This document shows, piece by piece, positions 12,362 to 22,837 of a stretch of 64,000 nt of DNA (its first letter is position 1; every line of letters starts with the position of its first letter). The stretch is taken from the NCBI GenBank assembly GCA_964016985.1, contig OZ024833.1:66604712-66668711 (forward strand). Reading direction: 5' to 3'. The notes beneath the pieces were generated by a model. The model was not told the origin of the DNA, did no database searches, and saw only the letters and a list, made by a program, of their open reading frames with translations. The DNA is from Anodontia alba (Eukaryota; Mollusca; Bivalvia; Lucinida; Lucinidae). A program made the translations under genes and the position numbers.

Positions 12362-12728
12362 TACAGTATAACCTCAATGGCTCGAACACGGATGGCTTGA
12401 TTACCGTGGATGATTCGAACTCTTTTTTCCAGTCCCTACAAAATTCTTCCAATAGCTCAAGAAAACAAATATTTAGGGATTTTTTTTCTTATTTTATCAT
12501 GGAATTATATGTTGTGTGTACTCATTAGAATCGCCTCATCGAGGCGATTCTAATGAGTACACTCAACATACAATCGTTGTGTAAAAAAATCGAAAAGATT
12601 TCCCTAAATTATCGCTATTTGCTTCCTGAACTGGTGCCATGATTAACCCTCAGTGGCTCGAACTACCCATGTCTCGAACAAATTTCCATAGTCCCAAAGA
12701 TGTTCGAGCCATTGAGGTTCGACTGTAT
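12362..12728. mobile_element. D-family MITE with GTACTC core
   Basis: Begins TACAGTATAACCTCAATGGC and ends CATTGAGGTTCGACTGTA. The centre, about 12517-12567, is GTACTCATTAGAATCGCCTC followed by its inverse. The same core hairpin is found in the C family, whose ends are unrelated. Confidence 0.88.
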
Positions 12729-12859
12729 TATCCAGAATATACTTGAGGTCTTTACAATCTTTTTGACATGATGATAAGTTAAAATGAATTACTGTGGCTG
12801 CTGAAGTAAAAAATGAAGAGAGCAAAATGAAAAGAGTCCTCACAAGTATATGTCCATGT

Positions 12860-13190
12860 AAGTCAATCAGTATTTGTTTGTGTTGAGGTTTTACGGCCCA
12901 GTCAACCCAATGGAGTCTTGTCGAGCGCGGTCAGTTTACCTAACCACACGTTTACTGGCAGGCTTAGTCCTCTAAGCGGTTAACCAGTATTATGCACATT
13001 CTTTCGCCAGAAACTGACAATTGCCCTTCTTGAATCAGCGGAAGGGAGAGAATGACCGTAGAATATATTTCATGATCAATCTCCACGAAAGAATGTTGCC
13101 GACTTCGGCGGGGGTTGAAGCCGCGACCTCCTGGTCTCCAGTCGGACGGCGCATCCAACTGAGCCACCGAGGCCGGCAAGTAAATCAGTA
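12860..13190 (-). mobile_element. tRNA-derived SINE with target-site duplications
   Basis: Read on the minus strand, the element starts at 13177 with GCCGGCCTCGGTGGCTCAGT. The A box is TGGCTCAGTTGG and the B-box-like GGTCGCGGCTTCAACCCC follows about 35 bases later, as in tRNA-headed SINEs transcribed by RNA polymerase III. The body runs to a short ACAA-type tail near 12873. Flanks AAGTCAATCAGTA (12860-12872) and AAGTAAATCAGTA (13178-13190) match at 12 of 13 positions: a target-site duplication. The reading frame across it is not a gene. A second copy lies at 63196-63509. Confidence 0.92.
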
Positions 13191-13401
13191 AACTAGTATA
13201 ACAAATGCTTAGGAAGAGCCAGAATTACATGGCCTACTAATAGCATCAGTAAGAAGAACAAACAAACCATAAAAGAAGCTTGGCAGACTAGCACCAACAT
13301 AACATTATTCTCAAATTCAGTTAAGATGTTAAAATGTTTCGGAGATGTTCATTATAAGCCTTGTAAAAGATTTGATTGCCATGTCACTAAAATAAAAAGC
13401 A
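13191..13401 (-). repeat. L-family repeat fragment
   Basis: Contains AGTATAACAAATGCTTAGGA, AGAGCCAGAATTACA, then AAGAACAAACAAACCATAAA, comparable to 14018-14346, where the text is CAGTATAGCAGATGCTCAGG, ATAGCCACAATCA, GCGAACAAACCATGACAGA. Only the end of the repeat is present. Confidence 0.45.
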
Positions 13402-13644
13402 GGGCCCAGTTGTTCAAAGCGTCGTTAGCTTAACGAGCTCGTTAAGGGTCATTTCGTTAACTGTTTTAGCGGATTCAAAACACAATATTCTGATATTTTT
13501 GCTGCAAAAATGTGAGTAGCTTTTGCACTGCAAAAGCTACTCACATTTTTTCAGCAAAACATTTCAGCATATTTGCATATCACTCGATGTAAATTTTAAC
13601 AAATCGTTAACTAACGACATCGTTAGCTTTGAACAACTGGGCCC
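13402..13644. mobile_element. B-family palindromic MITE
   Basis: Ends GGGCCCAGTTGTTCAAAGCG and CTTTGAACAACTGGGCCC; centre GTGAGTAGCTTTTGCACTGC followed by its inverse. Inverted relative to the copy at 10390 judging by which arm comes first. Confidence 0.92.
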
Positions 13645-14017
13645 AGATTGGCTTTAAAACAGACTTGTCAGGGGACACCGAAAGAACACGGGTGCCTACA
13701 AAAATTCGAAGATTACAAAGAATTCAAACCTCTGTAAATTGCTTAAAAATACCGGTTTACGAAATAGTCCGTGTCAAACAATCATCACGTGCTAGGAGAT
13801 AGATCATTATTAAAACAATCTGAACGCCTGTCTATCACAGATAATTAGTTCGGCTCAGATCACTCCTGCGATTTCGGAGATGACGTCTAAAATTTCATCT
13901 ATTGGAGCTGTGCTCCGTTTTACATGAAAACAGCGTTTGGGCTAAAAGAAAGCTGGACTATACGAATCGCCAAAAATCTTTTCTTGGGGTCTGCCTGGAT
14001 TTCTGAGGGTGTCAACA
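13645..14017. other. Unassigned sequence
   Basis: No repeat or coding signal recognised. Confidence 0.4.
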
Positions 14018-14055
14018 TCAACAGTATAGCAGATGCTCAGGAATAGCCACAATCA

Positions 14056-14275
14056 TAGACTGGCTCCAGTCTCCAGTGACTAAATATTTTTTCTCATACT
14101 TCTGTTTGATAATCCACTAAAATAAAACAAACAAAAAATATCAGGACTATAAAGGCTGGTCACTCTAGTGACCAGCCTTTATAGTCATGATATTATTTTA
14201 GTTTTATTTTAGCGGATTATTAGACAGAATATAAGAAAAATCAATATTTATTCACTGGAGACTGAAGCCAATCTA
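14056..14275. mobile_element. P element: 220-bp palindromic MITE with 9-bp target duplication
   Basis: Inverted ends TAGACTGGCTCCAGTCTCCA and, inverted from the right, TAGATTGGCTTCAGTCTCCA. The centre is ACTATAAAGGCTGGTCACT and its inverse. It is flanked by CCACAATCA at 14047-14055 and again at 14276-14284. A 9-bp duplication is characteristic of Mutator-like elements; an 8-bp hAT duplication cannot be fully excluded because the first base could match by chance. Confidence 0.88.
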
Positions 14276-14420
14276 CCACAATCACAGAACATAGCTTACC
14301 AATAACACGACGGGAAAGAGCGAACAAACCATGACAGACAGTACATAAGCCACAAACCAACAACAACAACAACAACAACAACAACAAAAAGTAAGGCAAC
14401 CTGCGCTCTCTTCCACAACA

Positions 14421-14835
14421 AGAGGCCCAGGTGGAAATCGCTCCCCTGGATTAGGCTGATCATGATATGTTAATTTATGCCATGGTGGCCATCTTGGCTA
14501 CTAGATCAGATTGCCTTTAGCAGTTCAGAATCTGATATTGTTTTAAGAGTTTCAAGATTGCCACCATGGTCACCATCTTGGATATTGGAACTGAACGATT
14601 GAGGAATTCTGAATCTTCATGTCCCCACCCCCCCACCCCCCGCCCCCTACCCCTCCCTCTATGTCTCCCATCAAGTTTCGACTCAATCTGACTTACAGTT
14701 TGGGAGAAGATGTGGTTTGAAGAATTTCAAGATGGACGCCATGGCGGCCATCTTGGATATTGGAACAGAACAATTTTAGCAATTCTGAATCTCCATAACA
14801 CCCCAATACCTCCGCTAGAGTTTAAGCTCAATCAC
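14421..14835 (-). repeat. U-family segment with internal duplication
   Basis: Starts ACAAGAGGCCCAGGTGG. It contains two units built on CACCATCTTGGATATTGGAA or GGCCATCTTGGATATTGGAA, followed by AATTCTGAATCT. It lies inside the L repeat, so it was probably inserted after it. The C-rich run near 14620 falls between the units. Confidence 0.5.
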
Positions 14836-14893
14836 AAAGAACAAACAACACCAGAACCACGTCTTAGAATGGACAGTAATAAAAACTACCGGT

Positions 14894-14924
<31 letters not shown>

Positions 14925-15339
14925 GGCGCACGCACCGGGGATGGGCTGAGGGTGTTAAATCAGTTAATAAAATGCACAACTACACAGAACAGGATATAAA
15001 TAGGAACATTATTGCACGACCTGTTAATGTTGGGCGATAAGGCCAAGTTTAGTTAGTGCTCTATAATCAAGCCGACTTTTTATCGGTTTTGAAGAAACAT
15101 CTAGTTATTGGTCAAGTCTATGTGCTGTAGAAAATCTCTGTTTTTTATTAATCGCTATCATATTATCACGTGACACCACATTTGCATACTTTTGGACGTT
15201 TCGGACTTGTCCTGCGCCTATATTTCTCATCTATTTTTTTCGTACCTCTGTGCAGAATGACATATGGCTGTTCATACCGAGGAGCTGCGTTTGCAAAACA
15301 AACCATAACGTCCAATATCCTGTATGAATAATCCCACTG

Positions 15340-16230
15340 CATGCAGTTTTTGTCCCCTCTTCTTCTCTGATACCGTTTGAGCAGTTTTCACCAAATTTCA
15401 CATGGCGCTTTCTGTTGAAAGGATATTGACTATTTGTTCGAATGGTCCTGCGCCACTGAACAAGATAGCCGCCATGCCCATATATGGTAAAAAAAAAACA
15501 AAAAAAAAACACACACACACTTAAATGTCTTCTTCTCCAGAACCAAGAAATCTTTGAGGCTGAATCTTAGTATATATCATCGGGGACTCAAGGTCTTCCA
15601 ATTTTGTTCAAATAATGATCGTTGGTTGACCTTTGACCTTTTTACTGCAAGGTCAAATTTGCGCTTCCATACATTTGTATGTGGAAAATGTTGAAAAATC
15701 ATTTTCTCAATGGATAATAAAACTAATGGCTGAAACTTACAACGTATAATTAAAAAAAACTGTTTAGCTACTGTAAAAATTTTCGGGGCTATCTGCCCTT
15801 GCCCTTAGGCTATATACATGTATAAAATTGTCTTTAAAGTCTTTAAATGTCCTCTTCTCTGAAACAGCTTGAACAGTTTTCACTAGAATTCACATGGGGC
15901 CTTCTGTCGAAAGCTGTTGACAGTTTGTTCAAATGGTTCTGCATCATTGAACAAGATGGCTGCCATGCCTATATGTGGTAAAACACTTAAAAATCTTCTT
16001 CTCCAGAACTCCGAAAGCTCTGAGGCTGAATCCTGGTATGCAGTATCAAGGACAAAGTCTACTAAGTTTGTTGAAATGATGATATTAGGATGACCTTTGA
16101 TCTTTTTATGGTATGGTCAAATTTGTTTCCTAGTTGCTGTGGCAATATTGGAAGAAGTTGCATGATATTTGCAGATATGCAACAGCTGTTTTTATCAGGT
16201 GAGCGAATCGTAGCCCATGGACCTCTTGTG
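15340..16230 (+). repeat. U-family element with roughly 500-bp tandem duplication
   Basis: Two diverged copies in a row. Copy one (from about 15355) has CTTCTTCTCTGATACCG, TTTTCACCAAATTTCACATG, GAACAAGATAGCCGCCATGC, GGTTGACCTTTGACC. Copy two (from about 15848) has TCCTCTTCTCTGAAACAGC, TTTTCACTAGAATTCACATG, GAACAAGATGGCTGCCATGC, GGATGACCTTTGATC. The right end CAGGTGAGCGAATCG ... CCATGGACCTCTTGTG is the inverse of the end of the 14421 segment. No protein is recognisable; non-autonomous DNA element is a guess. Confidence 0.6.
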
Positions 16231-17500
16231 TTTTTTTATTTCAAAGGTTTTGGAACGTAATCGCAAATGCACCGTAATATTTTAAGGCTGATCTTTTCTT
16301 TTGAAGGACGACAAGCGATGGCAAGCAAAATCGTACCTTTTCGCTTGTGCGAGACACAGGTACCAGTCTGTCGTGCATTCTGTGCATTTAAACAGTTATT
16401 TCTTTTGGTCAAAAGCCATTTCTAAGTCCCGCAGAATGGGTCCAGTAAACCTTGTGTAGATTCTTGTGGGACTGCTCAGATGCGTACTGGACGACGATAC
16501 GCATTTCTGGGATGTTCGGGCTCAAGTGGTCGGGTTTCCAGTATAAGTTAAAAAGTTATATTTTCTTTTGTTCCTGCATGAAGAAACCGCAAGCTCATAA
16601 GGTGACGTCACGCTAACTTGTGGCAGAAAACTACTCTGTGAAAAAAAAGAACTTTTACTCATGTAACATTGCAGAGCCTTTTCTTGTCAGAAATGAATTC
16701 GAAACACAAAGATATTAAAAATAGACCCAAATTGCACCAAATATTTTTTCTGAGAATGTAAGAAGAAGAAAGAAACTTCCGCGAATAAACAAGACCAAGA
16801 CTTTTTTCGTGGCATATATTGAGCGCAACACGGTGCAAAGTAAACATTAAAATGACGTTTTGCGGGAAGCTCGACATAGAAGTCCACGGTCAGAATGTGA
16901 CGCATATATTTGCGATAATGTGTAAGTGAGTGTTAATTGGTTTCGGTTAATAAATGTTTTACTCGACTAACAAAAAGCACTCAACACAATAACACACAAG
17001 ACTGAAGGTTAACTACAGACAGCAACAAACTTTTTGGGCGGGCGGGGTACTGAATTTAAATGAAAGGCAGTGGAGGAGGCGTGCCACTGGGAGGATTAGT
17101 TCAGTATATCTTGAGAAATGCACCTCGAATCATTTACCAGAGAAGCTACAAATATAAATATCTGCCCTACATGCAAAAAAAAAGATAAAAAGAAATAAAG
17201 GATTGAAGTATTGTTACTACTGAAAGCTAAAAAAGGTAGAAAGCTTTCTTTTAATAAATTTAAAGCTTGGCGGCATTCAAAGCGGAAGTTAGGTAGGTTT
17301 GGATTGTCACGTCTCCCTGATCTTAGAACATGTCTCCTTAATTTCGTCCGTCCATCCGTCAGTTCAGATGAAATAAAGTTCGGGGCTGACTTTAAAAGCA
17401 GTCTTTTTGTGGATCAGTTCTTTAAAACAAACATCAAATTAATGCCAGGAGAGAAGAGAGAAGGTTCTAGAAACAGTAAAACCGTCTTCGGTTCGGGAGT
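16231..17500. other. Unassigned sequence
   Basis: No recognised repeat. An open frame at 17211-17603 starts with a basic stretch but runs into a G-rich tract and has no motif I know. Treated as chance. Confidence 0.4.
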
Positions 17501-17560
17501 AGAGGGTGGGTGGGGGGGGGGGGTGCGAATTGGGGGTGGGGTTGGGGCTTCACCACCCTG
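17501..17560 (+). repeat. G-rich low-complexity tract
   Basis: Runs of G, with GGGGGTGGGGTTGGGG near 17532. Possible G-quadruplex; no other function visible. Confidence 0.7.
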
Positions 17561-17689
17561 GACTCATTACCAAGGCATTGCCCGGGCCCCGGTGGGGGGC
17601 TAGGCGGCTCCCACACCACGGCCCATTTAGGGCTTATTGAAATTTGGGTTGATGGGCCTTTGGCACAAATTTCCAGCAATATCACTGCA

Positions 17690-17845
17690 CCTTGATAGGG
17701 AAGAGAGAGCTGGTCGCTTTGCTTTTTGTTGCGTATGTCCTGTATACATAATATTTGCTCCTCCTATTGATGCGATTGGTAGGCTGTGTTTTGTGATTGT
17801 GGCACTTTCTGGTCATCTTTCTTGTATTATGACCCTTGCTTGACT
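17690..17845 (+). repeat. K/L-like repeat fragment
   Basis: Contains AGAGAGAGCTGGTCGCTTTG, GTTTTGTGATTGTGGCACTT and TCTGGTCATCTTTCTTG, parallel to the 3' part of K (GTGATTGTGGCACTCCCTGG). Strongly diverged. Confidence 0.4.
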
Positions 17846-18328
17846 TCAGAAAATTGTTTCTGCTCAATATCTTGAGAGAGAAAAAAAAAACATAAAAAAA
17901 CGAAAACGATGGATTTTGATCGAATTTGGCATATGAATTGATATTGACAAGGTCTAGCTTGGAATGGTTACACAGTGTTTCGTGTCAATTTTCAACAGAG
18001 TTATGGCCTTGCCTGACATCATAAAATCAGTTTTGATTCCTTATAAAAACACAATATATGAATGAATAATGAAACTGCTTCCGCTCTGACAAATTAACAT
18101 AATTTGTGTTAATTTGTCCAGATCGAAAACAGACTGTGCGGGCCGTACATAGCTGCAAAAGCTGGTTGTCTTGTCAATTCAACTTGCTTAATCTTTCAGA
18201 GATGTCTTTTAATCCATATCGTTTGACACTGCAAGTGGTCGGTAAGAAAAACACTGCGTTTGTGACGATCCATACAAGGTTCACTTTTGTCATGTTACCC
18301 TCTAGGAAGGGCAACATTTAAGATTTCC

Positions 18329-18717
18329 TGGGCTGCATTCAATTAACAGAAACGTTCGCGATCATTTAAAAACCATGGCAAACTTTCCGTTCAGTTGTGA
18401 CAGTTTCCGGCTTACAGTAGCGAGTATCCGCGAACTTTTCTCAAGCTTCTTTTTTCACAAACAAAATGGCTTTTTGTATGCTTGTTCGTAACAACAAATA
18501 TGGAAATATTTACTGGGTTGATATTATACATTCGATCCATTAGAAACTTAATAATTATTAATATACTTTATTCGATTTATATCATGTCTCATGAACGAAA
18601 CTAACGGTTACTCACTAATTGAGGTCACATAAGACTGCTGAACAATAACCGTTCAAAAGATGCAAATAGTATGGGAAAAACTATCGCGAGTGTTTTGCTT
18701 TAAAGAACGCAGCCCTG
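18329..18717. mobile_element. MITE with GGGCTGCRTTC ends
   Basis: Left end TGGGCTGCATTCAATTAACA then GAAACGTTCGCGATC. Right end, inverted, AGGGCTGCGTTCTTTAAAGC then AAAACACTCGCGATAG. Inverted termini of about 40 bp with indels around an AT-rich interior. The ends resemble hAT-type termini, but I could not define a target duplication. Confidence 0.6.
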
Positions 18718-19034
18718 GTTTAGGACTACAGTTTGCCATGCCAAGTAAACAAAACAGCAAATATGTATATAATAGTGCACAGATTTGAGTTTTCAAAACC
18801 AAGAAACGTTTCTATCTATGGTCCAGCATCTCACCTTGGGAGTGAAAAGCGGATATACCGAGTTACTACTACGAACTGCTACAGATAAGCGACATTAAGT
18901 AATCGAATTCTATCGACGGAAAACGGGCACAAGTTCTCACAACATTAGTTACGACCCTTCCCATACAATATGAACATTTTAAACAAATCACATGATGATA
19001 ACTGCTAGAACAAATATCAATGCAAACGAATATC

Positions 19035-19039
<5 letters not shown>
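18718..19039. other. Unassigned sequence
   Basis: Nothing recognised between the MITE and the AG microsatellite. Confidence 0.4.

Positions 19040-19094
<55 letters not shown>
19040..19094. repeat. (AG)n microsatellite
   Basis: About 27 AG units. Glu-Arg and Ser-Leu frames across it are artefacts. Confidence 0.98.
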
Positions 19095-19097
<3 letters not shown>

Positions 19098-20121
19098 GCC
19101 ATTGTTTGAGTCCGGACAATTACAGGCTTGTTTCACATAATAATGTTAGTGTTAAATCTATTTGTAGATTTAATATACTTTCAAACAGCTCTAAACAAAT
19201 ATATTTTTTTTCCTCTGAGAAGTTTGGATCACCAAATAAAAGTTTCTCTAAATTCAACGGATGGGGGTTTCTAGTTGCTTGAAAAAATATACGTCTTTGG
19301 TTTGTGTAATTACCGCATTGAAAGAAGTAATAGTCAGCATCTTCAATACCATTTTGACAGAGTCATGATGGATCATCTCGTATGTGATTAGCGAATAAAT
19401 CATTGTTTAAGTTGCTACAGCCATTTCTGATTCTCGCTTGTAATACTGTTAGGTACCTTCTCCCCCCGCTTCCTCCCCCCCCCCCCACCCCTCCTCAATC
19501 AAAGAAAAAAACTGAATAAATAAACAAATAAGTAAATAAATAAAAACCCGAAATAATAAGAAGGTACTATATTAGTATATAATGAATTCTTGATGTCGAC
19601 TTTAAAACCTTAAACTGAATCAATATATAGTTCTTGAGCTTCTTTTTTTTCCAGTGAATTTCATAATGCTGTAGATGTGGGAATGCAAGACCTATGCGAA
19701 ATTTCTGTTCTTGTAACTGGAATAGTCCCGATTGTAGTTACCTGCATTTCCTGTCAAAGGTGGTATGAGCTCTGCTATATAATTCGGCACTAAATTATTG
19801 ATTTATTTGTACATTAATATTAATTCTTGTTGTTTACGCCTTTCGGAAAGTGAAATCCAACTGCATTCTTTGTATAAGTTTTCCAGGGAAAGATCGTGTA
19901 AACCCTGTAACAATTCTTGCTGCCAGATACCTACATGTATACACAGAATACATGATTCCGATTAGTAACAGCTTTTTTAATATTTTGAATAGCCTCAATG
20001 AATCAACTGTGCAGTCACATTCCCTCGGAATAGAATCTTTATACATTTTTCTGCCAGTTGCCCAGGTATTACGTGAAACAGCGTTCTTGCAGCCACTTTC
20101 TATGACGTAATGCAACTGGTT
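19095..20121. other. Unassigned sequence
   Basis: AT-rich with a C run at 19464-19488 and an AAAT/AAAC-rich patch near 19515-19550. No coding or family similarity recognised. Confidence 0.4.
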
Positions 20122-20342
20122 ACCCATTTATGCCTAGCGTCCCGCTAGGAACATAAGCAAACAGTGTTGATCCAGATTAGACGCAGAATGCGGCGTCTGA
20201 TCATGGTCTACACATTTTGCATTAAATACAGAAATTTACATAAAACATCGCAATATTAAAATTTAACCAGACACACGTTCTATTAGAAATGGACCGATCC
20301 AAAGAGTAAAGGCAGAAGAATCCATTCGGCATAAATGGGCTA
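20122..20342. mobile_element. H-family MITE, inverted orientation
   Basis: Left TTACCCATTTATGCCTAGCG, right CATTCGGCATAAATGGGCTA. The core AACAGTGTTGATCCAGATTA ... GGCGTCTGATCATGGTCTAC lies near the left end, the mirror of the copy at 55283. TTAA flanks are decayed. Confidence 0.75.
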
Positions 20343-20859
20343 AACAAGACCAATGAGCCGCTGGGTATATTATCAAGCATGTATATTCCTTACAGGCGTC
20401 AAATGTATGGTAAGACTGCGAAAGACTCTTCTACCCTCCTATGGGAAATCAGGCATCACTGGCGTATCATCTCCTTTGACGCAGACATATCATTTAATCA
20501 TTGACTCAAATATCTTAGACCGCCTGAATTGCTAAATAATTTAACCGTTAGAGCGATGATAATAAAATCACAGACAACCAAATGAATGATATTTTTCATA
20601 TTTTGTCTAGAATACAGAGTTGGACAACTCCATGTAAATCTATTTTCAAAGATTCGTGACATATCAAACAGATTTTAGGCAAAACAAGAAAATACCACTT
20701 AAGTTATAGTTCGCTAGCGATCCAATTCAGCTTTGTAAAGGTTAAACCAAATAAAGTAAGGCTTTGGTAGACTAATTCAATAATTTCATCGTCTAAAACC
20801 TCATGACCTTTGGTTTTATTCTTGAAATATGTTCAAACTTTGGAATGCTAAATTTAAAT

Positions 20860-21196
20860 ATAGTTGACTCTCGTTATCTCGAACTCGCTTATCTCGAATA
20901 ACCGCTTATCTCGAAGTGAAAATCTGGTCCCTGTTTTAACATTGAAATCTAATAACAGGTAACAAAATATTGTGGAAAAGAGGAGGAATTGCTCCTATGG
21001 AGCAATTTCTCCTCTTTTCCACAATATTTTTGATATATCTCTATCTTCAGGAGTCAAATTACATATTAATTTGTTAAATGTGGCTGTTCGATTTATTGTT
21101 TTCCTCACTTCTACAACTCTGATATTTCGAGGTACGGATATCTCGAAGTGTCTCAGAGAGTCCCTTGAATTCGAGATAACGAGAGTCGATTGTATA
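20860..21196. mobile_element. E-family pogo-like MITE
   Basis: Left TAGTTGACTCTCGTTATCTC with GCTTATCTCGAATAACCGC. Right AATTCGAGATAACGAGAGTC then GATTGTATA. Central palindrome TTGTGGAAAAGAGGAGGAAT TGCTCC and inverse. TA borders and CAGT-type ends fit the Tc1/mariner (pogo) superfamily, supported by the empty-site comparison at 58315. Confidence 0.9.
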
Positions 21197-21222
21197 AGCA
21201 CATGGCATTTTAATATTTTTCT

Positions 21223-21290
<68 letters not shown>

Positions 21291-21400
21291 ACAAGGGTTA
21301 ACATATATCTCGAAGTGTCTCAGAGAGTCCCTTGGAATTCGAGATAACGAGAGTCGACTGTATAAGCACATGGCATTTTAATATTTTTCTTATATATATA
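21128..21400 (+). repeat. Local duplication of an E-element end with its flank
   Basis: The segment at about 21139-21230, from TATCTCGAAGTGTCTCAGAG through the element end and the flank AAGCACATGGCATTTTAATA, recurs at about 21305-21395 with two or three base differences. The AT microsatellite lies at the junction, so slippage or unequal exchange in it is the likely cause. Confidence 0.85.
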
Positions 21401-21427
21401 TATATATATTTGTATGTTAACCCTTGT

Positions 21428-21489
<62 letters not shown>

Positions 21490-21518
21490 ACAAGGGTTAA
21501 CATATATATAGGGTTAAC

Positions 21519-21563
<45 letters not shown>

Positions 21564-21595
21564 ACAAGGGTTAACATATAAATATATATATATAA
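21223..21595. repeat. AT microsatellite cluster with repeated GGACAAGGGTTAAC unit
   Basis: AT runs at about 21223-21288, 21392-21410, 21432-21487, 21523-21560 and 21582-21594 alternate with copies of GGACAAGGGTTAACATATA (21289, 21488, 21562) and one inverse copy TATGTTAACCCTTGTCC (about 21414). The unit resembles the terminus of the F-family MITE. Confidence 0.9.
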
Positions 21596-21833
21596 ACAAA
21601 CAAAAAAACAAACAAACTCGGATTTGCTCTGTTGCAAATCTGCTTTGTTCGTAGGCTAGTGTTTGTCTGTTAGTGTAAATGTGCCGTTTTGTTTGGTCAT
21701 TATTTGCTCCGCGTATCTCCTTCTTTCGGTGCCTCGCCCGCTGCTTCGGAAGGACTTTTCTTCGTAAATATGGCCTTTTCTGAGTAACCGTTCATATTTT
21801 GACATTTCGAAGTGATTCATGGAGTGAAACATG

Positions 21834-22046
21834 TTAACCCTTACCTGCTGAATAAATTAAGATGCCACGCCTACTTCTAATTTTCAGCCTATCAAATCAC
21901 TTGATCCAGGTTGTTCATACAAATTCACATACTTAATGGCCAACAGTGCAGATCCAGATCAGTTGGCTTCTTCAGAAGCCAACTGATCTGGATCTACACT
22001 GTTTGTAAAGACAGGATATATCCGGGTTCAGCAGGACAAGGGTTAA
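21834..22046. mobile_element. F-family MITE (TTAA-flanked) with GATCAG core
   Basis: Ends TTAACCCTTACCTGCTGAAT and GTTCAGCAGGACAAGGGTTA. Core AACAGTGCAGATCCAGATCA GTTGGCTTC, then its inverse ending GGATCTACACTGTTTG. Core arms are near-perfect. TTAA plus CCC ends suggest piggyBac-type mobilisation. Confidence 0.88.
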
Positions 22047-22153
22047 GATATAGATACATAAAGATAACCGTGTCTTTTGAAAACAACAAGGAACTAGGAC
22101 TACCTATCGTCTGAACCGGGACACAGCATTCCCTACAACATTACATGTGTGTC

Positions 22154-22345
22154 CCGTGAATACTCAGGTTATACGCGCAGGCTGGTTAGAGTCTTCGCTG
22201 ACCACCAGAAGACGCTTTGGATCATTGGCTACCCACAGAGTGCCCTGCGAAGACTCTGATCAGACTGCGCGGATGCGCAGGCTGATCTGAGTCTTCGCTA
22301 GGCACGCTTGCTGTTTTGTTGGACATGCTGTGTCCTCTGACTCAT
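22154..22345. repeat. J-family palindromic repeat
   Basis: Contains GCGCAGGCTGGTTAGAGTCT TCGCTG, then GCGAAGACTCTGATCAGACT, then GATGCGCAGGCTGATCTGAG TCTTCGCT. The alternating directions form two overlapping hairpins. Shared with 49190-49425 and, in part, with 30826-30890 and 28316-28360. Confidence 0.65.
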
Positions 22346-22837
22346 ATTCCATTAATGAGACAGCAACATTCAAACTGGCAGCATCCAAAATAAATTAGGC
22401 ATTGATCTGCCAAGGGTGCTTAAGGTTCTATGAACTGTTCTGTAATGGTGCATATTTGCTGCTCATATATATTAGATCAAGTTAGGACAAACCATATTAT
22501 AAAATCAAACTGCATATGCCAATTTCTATTTTGTTTCCCTTTATTTCCAAAGGACCCTGACTTCGAAATAAAAAGTTCAGACTACCTAATATACTTTCTG
22601 TGTGTGGATTTGCAACATACAGTGTTGCAAGGCAAGAGTGCACTCTTAATACATTGAAATTAAAATAAACCTGAGATGGTCTACCAAATTCTTGTAAAAT
22701 GTGTAAAGCAATACTTCCACATTGTTTTCCCCATCTTTTATTTTCTAGTATTAGTGGAAATTTGGAACAAGTCAAATCGACTTAATCCCGCCCACCACTT
22801 GTCTATTTCTACTGACCGTTCTAAGGCTGTGTGTTAG

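Larger units (their letters stand above)
14018..14930 (-). repeat. L-family repeat split by insertions
   Basis: Pieces of the L repeat (compare 50865-51174) appear in order: ATGCTCAGGAATAGCCACAA, then after the P element CATGACAGACAGTACATAAG, AAAGTAAGGCAACC, then after a second interruption AAAGAACAAACAACACCAGA and GACAGTAATAAAAACTACCG. The interruptions are P (14056-14275), a CAA microsatellite (about 14360-14388) and a U-like segment (14421-14835). It ends in a GT run and about 18 G at 14890-14926. Confidence 0.6.

Noticed and set aside
12964..13179. Protein frames over the two SINE copies (also 63305-63511)
   Set aside because: They read through a tRNA-derived SINE with A and B boxes and target duplications. 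Similar frames recur because the SINE is repeated.
14421..16230. One 1.8-kb transposon with ACAAGAGG...CCTCTTGT ends
   Set aside because: The L repeat resumes at about 14836 inside the interval, so the two ends belong to separate, oppositely oriented fragments.
17211..17603. 130-codon basic protein
   Set aside because: It runs into a G-rich low-complexity tract, has no motif, and no neighbouring exon could be supported.
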